DNA of 35,105 nt, from the NCBI GenBank assembly GCA_016712985.1, contig JADJQA010000042.1, forward strand, positions 1-35,105. The letters are read 5' to 3'. Origin of the DNA: Sulfuritalea sp. Lineage in GTDB: Bacteria > Pseudomonadota > Gammaproteobacteria > Burkholderiales > Rhodocyclaceae. The position numbers and the translations under genes are program-made. The notes under the pieces are model-generated. The model ran no database searches. It was not told the DNA's origin and saw only the letters and a list, made by a program, of their open reading frames with translations. This document shows positions 7,930 to 15,375 of the stretch, one piece after another. Positions within the stretch are counted from its first letter, which is position 1. Each line of letters begins with the position of its first letter.

Positions 7930-8776
7930 TCAGATTCGCTTTGGTGCGGCAAAGCCGGCAAACAGCAACACCCGCTTCACATAATCTTCCGTCTCGCGAT
8001 AGCGGGATGCCGCCGTGCTTCTCGACTGCGCCTTCGCCCGCGTTGCATGCAGCGGCGATCAGTTCCCAGTCGCCATCGAAGCGCAGCTTGAGCCATTTCA
8101 GGTAAGCCAGTCCTCCCTTGATGTTGGACTCGGCATCGAAGGCATTCTTCACGCCGAAGCGCTGCTGCGTGGCCGGGATCAACTGCATCACGCCCTGCGC
8201 GTTCTTCGGCGAGACAGCCTGCGGATTGAGGTTGGATTCAGCCAGCGCGATGGCCAGGGCCATGCGTACCTCGACGTCGTAGCGCGCGGCGTGGATGCGG
8301 ATCAGTTCGGCGACACGGCGCCGCTGCGGCGGCAGGGCCGAGAGATAGCCATCGATGTCGAAGGGCTCGCCGGCGCCGCCCGCCTCCAGATCGCTGCAAT
8401 CGCGCTGCAGCGGCGCGAAGGGAACCGTTGCGTCGAAATATTCTGGCGCGGCCTGGTGGCCCAACTGCGCCGCCTGCGCAATATAGGCGTTGGCCAGCGC
8501 CGGATTGCGCAAATGAGCCGGCCCGCGCAACAGCACGCGCCCGATGCGAAAGAAGCCCTCGGGACTGCCCATGATCGCCGCATCGCAATACAGCCTGATC
8601 GCCAAGCGCGCATTGCGCCTCAGACCGACACCCTGCTCCGCGGCAAGGCCCTGCTCCAATGCGGCGACGGCGCGCGGCGCCTCGAGTGCAAGCATGTTGG
8701 CGCGCACCATCAGCGCCGCCGGCAAGGCGACGCAAGCAAACAGCAATTGAAGAAAACGGCAGAAGTTGAGTCTCAT
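7930..8776 (-). pseudogene. Lytic murein transglycosylase with Sel1-like N-terminus, C-terminal frameshift
   Basis: It cleaves peptidoglycan glycan strands with formation of 1,6-anhydro sugars. The N-terminal 26 or so residues form a signal peptide, so it acts in the periplasm. Residues about 30-130 look like Sel1/TPR-type helical repeats. Residues about 160-280 are the SLT domain: catalytic Glu180 in ALAESNLNP, then NAQGVMQLIP, GLAYLKWL and AAACNAGEGAV. Near 8003 bases are missing; the shifted frame supplies YRETEDYVKRVLLF, the standard end of the domain, and a stop at 7930. Without that correction the frame reads on into prfC sequence to 7832 with a non-family tail. About 282 aa. Confidence 0.85.
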
Positions 8777-8880
8777 CGGGCAAGCTTGTTGGGTCGGCTC
8801 CAGCGAACCTGGACCAGACCCGCTACTTTACTTGAAAGGAGCCGAAACGGGAAAAAACCCGCCGACCGGGCCTGGAAACC

Positions 8881-8898
8881 GGGGGGGAGTCGGGGGGG
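8881..8898 (+). other. Paired G7 runs, candidate G-quadruplex
   Basis: Two runs of seven G (8881-8887 and 8892-8898) separated by AGTC satisfy a four-tract G3 quadruplex rule in 18 bp. It lies in the intergenic stretch 8777-8951 about 105 bp upstream of the leftward transglycosylase start, downstream of the hydrolase end. The 10-mer CGGGGGGGAG is directly repeated here. The stretch holds no other gene-like frame. Confidence 0.35.
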
Positions 8899-8951
8899 AG
8901 ACAATCCGCGTGCCGCAACCCCTCCCTGCCCGGCCGCGCCCCAAAGCGACT

Positions 8952-9823
8952 TCAGGGTTGGAGCAGCGCTTCGCGCCTCCCGCGGGCCGCTAGCGACTCA
9001 TTGTGGGAGGCGCGCTGAACTGACGCACATCCTGGAGGCGCCGTCGCCCGCGGGGCAAACGACAGGACCCGCTCGCTCTGGCTGATCGGAATCAGAGCGT
9101 CCTCTTCACCATGAACCAGCAGCAGCCTGCCGTGAATCTGCCCGACGTCGCCGCACGTGGCCAAGGGGTAGGCAGCACTGCCGCCGGCAGCAGCGGGTAG
9201 TACATTTGCATCAGTTCGCCCATGCTGCAGTAGGGCGAAACCAATATCGTCAGGTCGGACTGCACCTGCGCCGCCAACCCGGAGGCCAGCCCCGTACCCA
9301 GCGAGCGGCCGTAAATGACCTTGTGCTTGCCGGCGTATTGTGGCGCCACGCTATTCCACGCCGCGCGCACGTCGGCGCGCAACTGCGCTTCGCTCTCGAT
9401 GCGGCCGCTGCTCTTGCCGTAGCCCCGGTAGTCGAGCATGAACAGGTCGTAGTTTGCCTTGCGGTAGAAATCGGAATTGGTGAACCAGGTGGCGAGATTG
9501 CCGTTGTTCCCATGCAGGAAAAACACGACCCCGCGGGGCTGGGGCAACTTCAGGTGCAGCGCGGAAAGCGTCGCCCCATCCACGTCGATGCGAACTTCGC
9601 GCACATCGGGCAGGCCGAACTCGTGGGCCGCCGCCAAGGGTTCCGGCCTGAATAGCAGGCGCTCCTGCCGCAAATAGACCCAGGCCAGCAGCAGGGCATA
9701 GGCGGCGATCGCAGCGATGCACGCCAGCGCCGCAACACGCTGCCATGACAGCCAGGTCGCGCGCAACGGCCCGGCATCGCCGACAGCCGTGAGCGGCGGC
9801 TTATCCGGCGGGCGCACGCTCAT
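8952..9823 (-). pseudogene. Membrane-anchored alpha/beta hydrolase, one frameshift
   Basis: The start is placed at the ATG 9823-9821 (MSVRPPDKPPL); longer upstream frames overlap the ABM gene and are not protein-like. A single N-terminal transmembrane helix (about residues 29-51) anchors it, followed by an alpha/beta-hydrolase fold: oxyanion FFLHGNNGN, LDYRGYGKSSG, and nucleophile elbow IYGRSLGTGLAS (GxSxG with Ser). Near 9171 one base is missing; the next frame carries the acid LLLVHGEEDALIP and a likely catalytic His (ASHNE), stopping at 8952. About 290 aa. It resembles BEM46/ABHD13-like serine hydrolases; substrate unknown. It follows the ABM gene by 47 bp on the same strand. Confidence 0.8.
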
Positions 9824-9870
9824 GCCGCTGGCCGAGCTCGCAAGTCTGACGATGCCGCACGGCCTCCCTT

Positions 9871-10170
9871 TCAGTCGACCGGCGCGAAGCGATGGATCAG
9901 GGGCGGCAGGGCCAGCAGCTCGCCGGCTTTGGAAATCGCCGCGGCGACATGTGGGGCCGACATGTGCGCATCGGCGGCGGCCTGATCCGACCACTGTTCG
10001 ATGGTGACGAATTCCACCGGATCGTCCTGGTTCTGGAACAGCTCATACCCGACACAGCCGGCCTCGCCGCGGCTGGGGCCGACCAGGTCGCGCAATATCT
10101 GCCGCAACGAGATCACCGTGTCCGCCCGCGCCGTGATCCGGGCCATTATCTTCACCGTCGTCTGATCCAT
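9871..10170 (-). CDS. ABM-domain protein (putative quinol monooxygenase)
   Basis: A 99-aa single-domain protein of the antibiotic biosynthesis monooxygenase fold (ferredoxin-like dimer). Visible family pattern: KIMARITARADTV, an LRDLVGPSRGEAGCVGYELFQN block, EFVTIEQWSDQAAADAHMSAPH and the C-terminal LIHRF. The YgiN-like members oxidise quinols or simply bind small aromatic ligands; the pattern alone does not decide which. The frame is intact and the ATG is preceded by GGAGG. It is probably co-transcribed with the downstream hydrolase. The 248-bp gap to bufA holds only promoter elements. Confidence 0.85.
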   Translation of the reverse strand: MDQTTVKIMARITARADTVISLRQILRDLVGPSRGEAGCVGYELFQNQDDPVEFVTIEQWSDQAAADAHMSAPHVAAAISKAGELLALPPLIHRFAPVD

Positions 10171-10311
10171 TGCCGCCTCCCTTCCTACTCGGTAATGATG
10201 CGTTTACGCGTGCGCCGCGATTATGGATGCATTCCTGGCCCCGCACCAGGCACTGCTTGACGGTGAGCTTTCCGGATGCACGGGAAATCCATTGGACCTG
10301 AATTGTTTGTG

Positions 10312-10339
10312 TGTAAGGAATCCCGATCGGTCCCGACTA
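10312..10339 (+). promoter_or_regulatory. Candidate ECF-sigma promoter for the buf operon
   Basis: TGTAAGG (10312-10318) and CGACTA (10334-10339) are separated by 16 nt from TGTAAG to CGACTA. This resembles the -35/-10 spacing of extracytoplasmic-function sigma factor promoters; the Caulobacter gig/buf operon is known to be SigF-dependent. It lies about 80 bp before the bufA ATG. The match is by eye. Confidence 0.4.
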
Positions 10340-10418
10340 CCCCACCAGCAGGCACGCATGTGATTCAGCAGGCCGGCGACGAAACCTACTTCATTCAACC
10401 TGATCCAGGAGATAGACC

Positions 10419-10723
10419 ATGAACAAGCCAATGACCGCCGCTTCCCTCGCTTTTGCCCTTGGCGCCGCACTGACCGTTGCGGCAACTCCGTTGCCGCGGC
10501 CGATGCAAAGGCGGCCGAGAAAGAGAAATGCTTCGGCGTCTCACTGAAGGGCAAGAACGACTGCGCGGCGGGTGCCGGGACCTCGTGCGCGGGGACATCG
10601 AAGGTCGATTACCAGGGCAATGCCTGGACCCTGGTGCTCAAGGGCACCTGCGAAAAGACCGCTTCGCCAAACTCGCCCACCGGCAAGGGGCAACTCGCCG
10701 CGTTCAAGGAAAAGAAGGCCTGA
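10419..10723 (+). pseudogene. bufA1: Bufferin precursor BufA1 (DUF2282), one frameshift
   Basis: ATG 10419 follows an AGGAGA ribosome-binding site. The start MNKPMTAASLAFALGAAL is a signal peptide. One base is missing near 10487; the next frame gives SVAAADAKAAEKEKCFG, KGKNDCAAGAGTSCAGTSKVD and VLKGTCEK, ending at 10723, for about 101 aa. The four Cys (KCFG, NDCAAG, TSCAG, GTCEK) and surrounding residues are the DUF2282 signature. Bufferins are periplasmic RiPPs that bind copper after some Cys are converted to thiooxazoles by BufB/BufC; the family facts are from the literature, not from this sequence. The gene heads an operon with bufB, bufC and a DoxX gene. The lone indel in a perfect family match suggests sequencing error. 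Confidence 0.88.
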
Positions 10724-10737
10724 TCGCCTGATCCCGT

Positions 10738-10754
10738 ACTGTCGCCCCGACAGT
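10738..10754 (+). other. Stem-loop between bufA and bufB
   Basis: ACTGTCG (10738-10744) pairs perfectly with CGACAGT (10748-10754) around CCC. It fills most of the 41-bp bufA-bufB gap, with no T run. It could stabilise a bufA-only transcript or reduce read-through, so that precursor exceeds enzyme. It also lies close to the bufB start (10765), which has no clear Shine-Dalgarno. Confidence 0.5.
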
Positions 10755-10764
10755 TGACTTCCCC

Positions 10765-11655
10765 ATGACCTTCAGCCCGATGCTTGTCGACGCAAACCCC
10801 GCCCTGCCTTCCAGGGGCGGGGTGGGCCTCAAACCGGAGCATTTCCGGGAAATCCTCGCGGTCGCGCCGGATATCGGCTTCTTCGAGGTTCATGCAGAGA
10901 ATTACATGGTGGACGGCGGCCCTTTCCATCACTACCTGAGCCGGATTCGCGAGAACCACTGCCTGTCGATTCATGGTGTGGGCCTTTCGATCGGCGGCGA
11001 GTCCCCGCTCGACGAGGAACACCTGGATCGCCTGGCCCGGCTGCTCGACCGCTACCAGCCGGAATCCTTCTCCGAACATCTGGCCTGGGCCAGCCACGGC
11101 GGGGCCTTCCTCAACGACCTGTTGCCCGTGCCCTATACCGCCGCAACCCTGGCCCGCGTCTGCGCCCATGTCGATCGGGTACAGGACAGGCTCGGGCGCC
11201 GCATGCTGCTGGAGAACCCCGCGACCTATGTTGAATTCGCCTCATCGTCCCTGCCGGAAACCGGCTTCATTGCCGAAGTCGTGAGGCGAACCGGCTGCGG
11301 CCTGCTGCTCGACGTGAACAATGTGTACGTCGCCTGCGTCAATCATCACCGCGACCCGCAGGCTTACATCCGCGCGCTGCCGCTGGATGCCGTGGGCCAG
11401 ATTCACCTCGCCGGCTTCGCCGGCGACATCGATGCCGCCGGCGACCCGCTGCTGATCGACAGCCACGGCTCGCCCGTGGCGCAGGTCGTCTGGGACCTGT
11501 ATGCGTTCGCGCTCGACCTGTTGGGGCCGACGCCAACCCTGATCGAGCGCGACAACGACATCCCGGCATTTCCCGTGCTGCTGGCCGAAGCGCAGCGAGC
11601 CGAGGCGATCATGAGCCGGGCGCAAGCCGGCCGCCAGCGTGTGGTGTGCGCATGA
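10765..11655 (+). CDS. bufB1: Multinuclear non-heme iron oxygenase BufB (DUF692/MNIO)
   Basis: A 296-aa intact protein of the DUF692 family, TIM-barrel oxygenases with two or three iron ions that modify Cys in RiPP precursors (as MbnB does). Metal-ligand motifs of the family appear in order: FFEVHAENYM, SIHGVGLSIG, PESFSEHLAW, MLLENPATYVEF, LLLDVNNVYVAC, QIHLAGF and LIDSHGSPV. ATG 10765 is chosen because the family starts shortly before GVGLKPEHF. Its TGA (11653-11655) overlaps the bufC ATG. Its expected substrate is the BufA1 precursor encoded just upstream, with BufC as partner. Confidence 0.93.
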   Translation: MTFSPMLVDANPALPSRGGVGLKPEHFREILAVAPDIGFFEVHAENYMVDGGPFHHYLSRIRENHCLSIHGVGLSIGGESPLDEEHLDRLARLLDRYQPESFSEHLAWASHGGAFLNDLLPVPYTAATLARVCAHVDRVQDRLGRRMLLENPATYVEFASSSLPETGFIAEVVRRTGCGLLLDVNNVYVACVNHHRDPQAYIRALPLDAVGQIHLAGFAGDIDAAGDPLLIDSHGSPVAQVVWDLYAFALDLLGPTPTLIERDNDIPAFPVLLAEAQRAEAIMSRAQAGRQRVVCA

Positions 11656-12422
11656 GCCATCACCAGGGTTTTGCCGACAGCCTGCTGGCGGTGCAGCCCG
11701 TCTGCCCGCCCGGGCTGACCGCCTGGAACCGGTCGGACCCTGGCCGGCGCTTCGGTGTGTATCGCAACAATGTCCTGGTGTCCCTGATCGACGCCCTGGC
11801 GGATACCTGCCCGGTGACCCAGGCGCTGGTCGGTGAAGCGTTCTTCCGCGGCATGGCCGCAGTGTTCGCCCGCACCAATCCACCGCATTCTCCCGTCATG
11901 GCGCACTATGGCGAGGGGTTTGCCGAGTTCATCCAAGGCTTTCCCGCCGCTGCGGGACTGCCCTATCTGGCCGATGTCGCCCGGCTCGAAATGTTGCGGG
12001 TACAGGCCTATCACGCCGCCGATGCAGCGTCCGTGTCGCCCGCAGCACTGGCCCTGCTGCTGTCGACTCCGGAGCGCTTGCCCGGCGCCCGATTCGCACT
12101 GCACCCTTCGTTGCGGCACATGGATACACCTTACGCGGTGGTGTCGCTTTGGGCCGCGCATCAAGGAGAGGACGTCGGCACTGCGCTGGCCGCACTGGAT
12201 ACGGCACGGCAAGAGTCGGCGCTGGTGATACGGGTCGGGCTCGATGTGGAGATCCACCGCATCGCGACGGGCACGGCAGCATTCATTAGGCACCTGGACG
12301 ATGGCCTCGGGCTAGCCGATGCCGCCGGGCGCGCCATGGCGGCGGATCCGACCTTCGTTCTGGCCGATGCGCTGGGCCTGCTTGTCGGCGCCGGCGCGAT
12401 AACCGCAATCACGACCCAATGA
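11652..12422 (+). CDS. bufC1: BufC partner protein (DUF2063)
   Basis: The ATG at 11652 overlaps the bufB stop (ATGA). The N-terminal domain (HHQGFADSLLA, FGVYRNNVLVSLIDALADTCPVTQALVG, FFRGMAAVFARTNPPHSPVMAHYG) is the DUF2063 pattern of proteins that bring the precursor to the MNIO enzyme. Residues GLPYLADVARLEMLRVQAYHAAD and the RF-x-LHPSLR block continue the family. About 256 aa, intact. Its stop overlaps the next start (ATGA at 12419-12422). The role is inferred from the family and the operon. Confidence 0.9.
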   Translation: MSHHQGFADSLLAVQPVCPPGLTAWNRSDPGRRFGVYRNNVLVSLIDALADTCPVTQALVGEAFFRGMAAVFARTNPPHSPVMAHYGEGFAEFIQGFPAAAGLPYLADVARLEMLRVQAYHAADAASVSPAALALLLSTPERLPGARFALHPSLRHMDTPYAVVSLWAAHQGEDVGTALAALDTARQESALVIRVGLDVEIHRIATGTAAFIRHLDDGLGLADAAGRAMAADPTFVLADALGLLVGAGAITAITTQ

Positions 12423-12955
12423 GTCGAACAGCCATGACCATTGAAAACAACCTGCCTCGGGAGCCCGCAATGATGGCGAAAGTGAAAGACCTGCTGGACC
12501 AGTTCGTCGATCTGCTCGGCGCAATTCCGGATTCCCTGATTGCCGCAATCGGCCGCTTTTCGATCGCTGCCGTGTTCTGGAAATCCGGCCAGACCAAAGT
12601 GCAGGGATTCGCCATCGACATCGTCAGCGGCGAGTTCACGCTGGGCATGCCCCGGCTGTCCGATTCCGTGGTCGATCTGTTTCGCGACGAATACAAGCTG
12701 CCGCTGGTTTCCCCCGAGTTTGCGGCTCCGCTGGCGGCCTTTGCCGAGCACCTGTTCCCCTTGCTGATCCTGATCGGCCTGGCGACGCGCTTTTCGGCGC
12801 TGGCGCTGCTGGTCATGACCCTGACCATCCAGTTGCTGGTGTATCCCGACGCCTATCCGACCCACGGTTTGTGGGCCGCGGTGCTGCTGTTCCTTATCGC
12901 CAAAGGGCCGGGGGTCCTGTCGCTCGACCACTTGATTTCGCGTCGTTACGGTTGA
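12419..12955 (+). CDS. DoxX-family membrane protein of the buf operon
   Basis: A 178-aa intact protein of the DoxX family with about four transmembrane helices: around LIAAIGRFSIAAVFWKSGQTK, the AAPLAAFAEHLFPLLILIGL segment, ALALLVMTLTIQLLVYPDAY and THGLWAAVLLFLIAKGPG. WKSGQTK near helix 1 and LFPLLILIGLATRFSALALL are typical of the class. It corresponds to GigD/BufD-like members that end many buf operons; its function is unknown, with a redox or export role suggested. A second ATG at 12434 is possible, but the ATGA overlap favours 12419. Confidence 0.88.
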   Translation: MSRTAMTIENNLPREPAMMAKVKDLLDQFVDLLGAIPDSLIAAIGRFSIAAVFWKSGQTKVQGFAIDIVSGEFTLGMPRLSDSVVDLFRDEYKLPLVSPEFAAPLAAFAEHLFPLLILIGLATRFSALALLVMTLTIQLLVYPDAYPTHGLWAAVLLFLIAKGPGVLSLDHLISRRYG

Positions 12956-13038
12956 AGCGTGTGCCAGCGGGTATGACGAGCCTGTTCTGCGTCTACATGG
13001 GAGGTAGTTGCGTTGAAACAAAGCGATGAATTCCCTTC

Positions 13039-13121
13039 CGTCATTCCGGGCTTGACCCGGAATCCAGTGGTGTGCAACTAGCTTCCCGCTTTCCTAGCTT
13101 CCCGCTTTCGCGGCAATGACG
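13039..13121. repeat. REP-like intergenic repeat
   Basis: CGTCATTCCGGGCTTGACCC starts an element of the kind often scattered in proteobacterial intergenic DNA. Its outer ends are inverted (CGTCATT at 13039-13045, AATGACG at 13115-13121). Inside, ATTCCGGG (13043-13050) pairs with CCCGGAAT (13056-13063) over a 5-nt loop. It lies between the ends of the DoxX gene and the leftward TVP38 gene, where it could end transcription from both sides. Confidence 0.6.
13078..13109. repeat. Tandem 16-bp direct repeat inside the REP-like element
   Basis: CTAGCTTCCCGCTTTC occurs twice head to tail, at 13078-13093 and 13094-13109, with no mismatch. It replaces part of the usual middle of this element type and looks like a slippage duplication. 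Confidence 0.7.
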
Positions 13122-13151
13122 AGAATATTCCCTTCGTACCGTTTTGACTGA

Positions 13152-13712
13152 CTAGTCAATGCCCAGCGCCCCGGCAAGGAAGTCAAAGAACACGCAATAC
13201 AGCAGGATGGGCAGGGGCAGCCCCAGCAGCGTGCCGATCAGGTAGTCGCGGAATCTCACGCCTGACACGGCAAGCGAGTAATTGAGCGCGGGCACCGTCT
13301 GGAACAGCACCCGCAGCAGCACAACGCTCCTGACCGGCCGCGCGTCGAGCTGTCCCAGCAGCCTGGTGACAATCCTGTTGTTCAGCTTGCGCAACGCGTC
13401 GCCGCCTACCGCGCGAATGGCCAGGAAGGTAAACACGCAGGAGATGCTGGCGGCGACGTAGGTGGCAAGCCCGCCCCGCCACTCGCCGAGCGCGAGGACC
13501 GCCGCCGCCAGGAACAGCCATCCTGGAATTTGTATCAGGTTGCCCAGGCAGAACAGCAGGACAAAGATCAGCAGCCCGCTCAGTTCGTGCTCGATGATGC
13601 GCTGCCGCAGGAATTCCAGGCTGAAGTGATCCCTCAGACCGGAGAGTTCGAAAACGGCGAACAGCACTCCCAGAAACAGGGCGACGCCGAGCAACTGCTG
13701 GTAGCGCCGCAC
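13152..13712 (-). CDS. TVP38/TMEM64-family membrane protein
   Basis: A 186-aa intact membrane protein with about five hydrophobic helices and the VTT-domain pattern: GLLIFVLLFCLGNLIQIPGW, TYVAASISCVFTFLAIRAVGGD, then LLRVLFQTVPALNYSLAVSGVRFRDYLIGTLLGLP. The family (YdjX/YdjZ, DedA-related) is linked to membrane lipid scrambling or envelope integrity; no substrate can be deduced. It follows the decarboxylase stop by 3 bp, so it is the last gene of that leftward operon. Confidence 0.88.
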   Translation of the reverse strand: MRRYQQLLGVALFLGVLFAVFELSGLRDHFSLEFLRQRIIEHELSGLLIFVLLFCLGNLIQIPGWLFLAAAVLALGEWRGGLATYVAASISCVFTFLAIRAVGGDALRKLNNRIVTRLLGQLDARPVRSVVLLRVLFQTVPALNYSLAVSGVRFRDYLIGTLLGLPLPILLYCVFFDFLAGALGID

Positions 13713-13715
13713 CGC

Positions 13716-15339
13716 CTATTTCGCCGCGCCGAGCCGTTTCATGCCGGCCACGAAGCGCTGCAGCGTGCTCGAAAGCGCACCCCGCGGAATCGTCACGTCG
13801 ATCAACTGAAAGCGGCCGCGCTTTGCCACCGCCTTGTCCAGCGCGGCCTTCAATTCCGCGCGCGTGCCGACGCGCCGGCCGTCCCCGCCCATTCCCGCCG
13901 CCATTTCGGCAAAGCCCCAGCGGTCCAGGTCGTTGAACGCGGATTCCGGCTGAAAGGTTCGCAGCATTTCCCAACTGGCATTGTTGAACAGCAGGACAAT
14001 GGGATCCCAGCCGTAACGCCGGCAGTTGCCGAGTTCCCATCCCGTCATCTGGAAGGCGCCGTCGCCGACCAGGATCAGCGGCCGTTGTCCGGTCGCCGCC
14101 TGCACGCCCAGCCCGGCCGGCACGCCGTAACCCATGGTCGCGTAGTAGCCCGGCGCTACCAGTTCGGTGTGTTCGATCTCCATCGCGGTAAACAGGCAAT
14201 CACCCACGTCCGAGGCAATTGGCATCCTGCCGTGCTCCGCCATCAGGTCGTTGACAGCGGTGGCAATGTCGGTCGGCGCTATGCTGGCGTCGTCCGCGGG
14301 CATGCCACGGGGAAAAACCTGGCGCCGGACCGGAAACGTTCTTGCGCCTTCCGTCGCGCATTCCAGCAGGCGCTCGACCAATGCCGCAAGCGGCACCTGC
14401 GGATAGGTGTGATAGCCGATCGTGACGCGGCCATCGAGCGCCTGGATGGTCTTGCGCAGGTCGATCCTGGTCGCGGAAACCGCGAAATTGGTATCGCAGA
14501 GGATCTCTCCGAGCAGGAAAAGACCGTCGGAGCTTTCGACCAGTTGTGTCACTTCCGGCAGCCCGGCGACGCCGAGATAGGTTCCCACCAGCGGCGCATC
14601 GTGCCCGGCGAGCAGGCCGCGCCCCATGAAACCGGTGACAACCGGCAAACCCAGGCGGCGCGCCAGCCGGGCCACTTTTCCTTCGAGCCCGAAACGCCGA
14701 ATCTCCACGCCCGCCATCAATACCGGTGACCTCGCCTGGGCGAGGCGCGCAAGTACCTCCCCGACACAGGCGTCAAGCGCCTCCAAAGTCGATTTCCTGG
14801 GCCGCTGCCCGAACCACCGGAGCGCAGGGCACATCCACCATGTCGCGCGGAATCTCGATATACACCGGCTCCGAGTGGCGCAGCGCCTTGGCCAGCACGC
14901 GCGCGATGTCTGCCGGCGCGCGCGCGGCGTCGTCAAGCTTGACCTGGTCGCAGGTGATTTCCCTGAACATCTGGAACTGCGAATCCAGCGTCTTGGCCTG
15001 ATGGTGCAGCAACAGGCCGGAGCGCGCCTCGCCCTTTCCCGGCGCGCCGGACAGCACCACCACGGGCGCCTTCTCGGCGTAGGAGGCGGCGACCGCATTG
15101 ACCATGTTCAAGGCCCCGGCGCCGTAGGTAACGGCGGCGACCCCCAGGCCCATGTTGACTCGCGCCGACGCATCGGCGGCAAAGCCGACCCCCGGTTCGT
15201 GTGACAGCGTGTACAGCGGCAGGATCTTCGACTGCTCGATGATGCGGAAATAGGGCAGCGCGAAATCGCCCGGGATGCCGAAAATCTGGCGGGCGCCGTG
15301 GTCCTTGAGGGCGTGAAGCAGGGATTCGACGAGATTCAT
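13716..15339 (-). pseudogene. Thiamine-diphosphate-dependent indolepyruvate/phenylpyruvate decarboxylase, one frameshift
   Basis: It converts aryl-pyruvates to aryl-acetaldehydes (Ehrlich-type phenylalanine/tryptophan breakdown, or indoleacetate formation). The N-terminal Pyr domain is in one frame: FGIPGDFALPYF, the glutamate in SHEPGVGFAADA, VTYGAGALNMVNAV. A break near 14785 moves to the second frame with the middle domain and the C-terminal ThDP-binding domain: ILVGDGAFQMTGWELGN, FNNASWEMLRTFQPES. The GDG...NN motif is complete. Restored length is about 541 aa, normal for the family. The sequence resembles the Azospirillum IpdC/PPDC group more than acetolactate synthase. It lies between the CoA transferase (36 bp upstream) and TVP38 genes. 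Confidence 0.85.
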
Positions 15340-15375
15340 CAGCGGGCGCCAAGCGGATGGTGACAGCGGGTTTTG

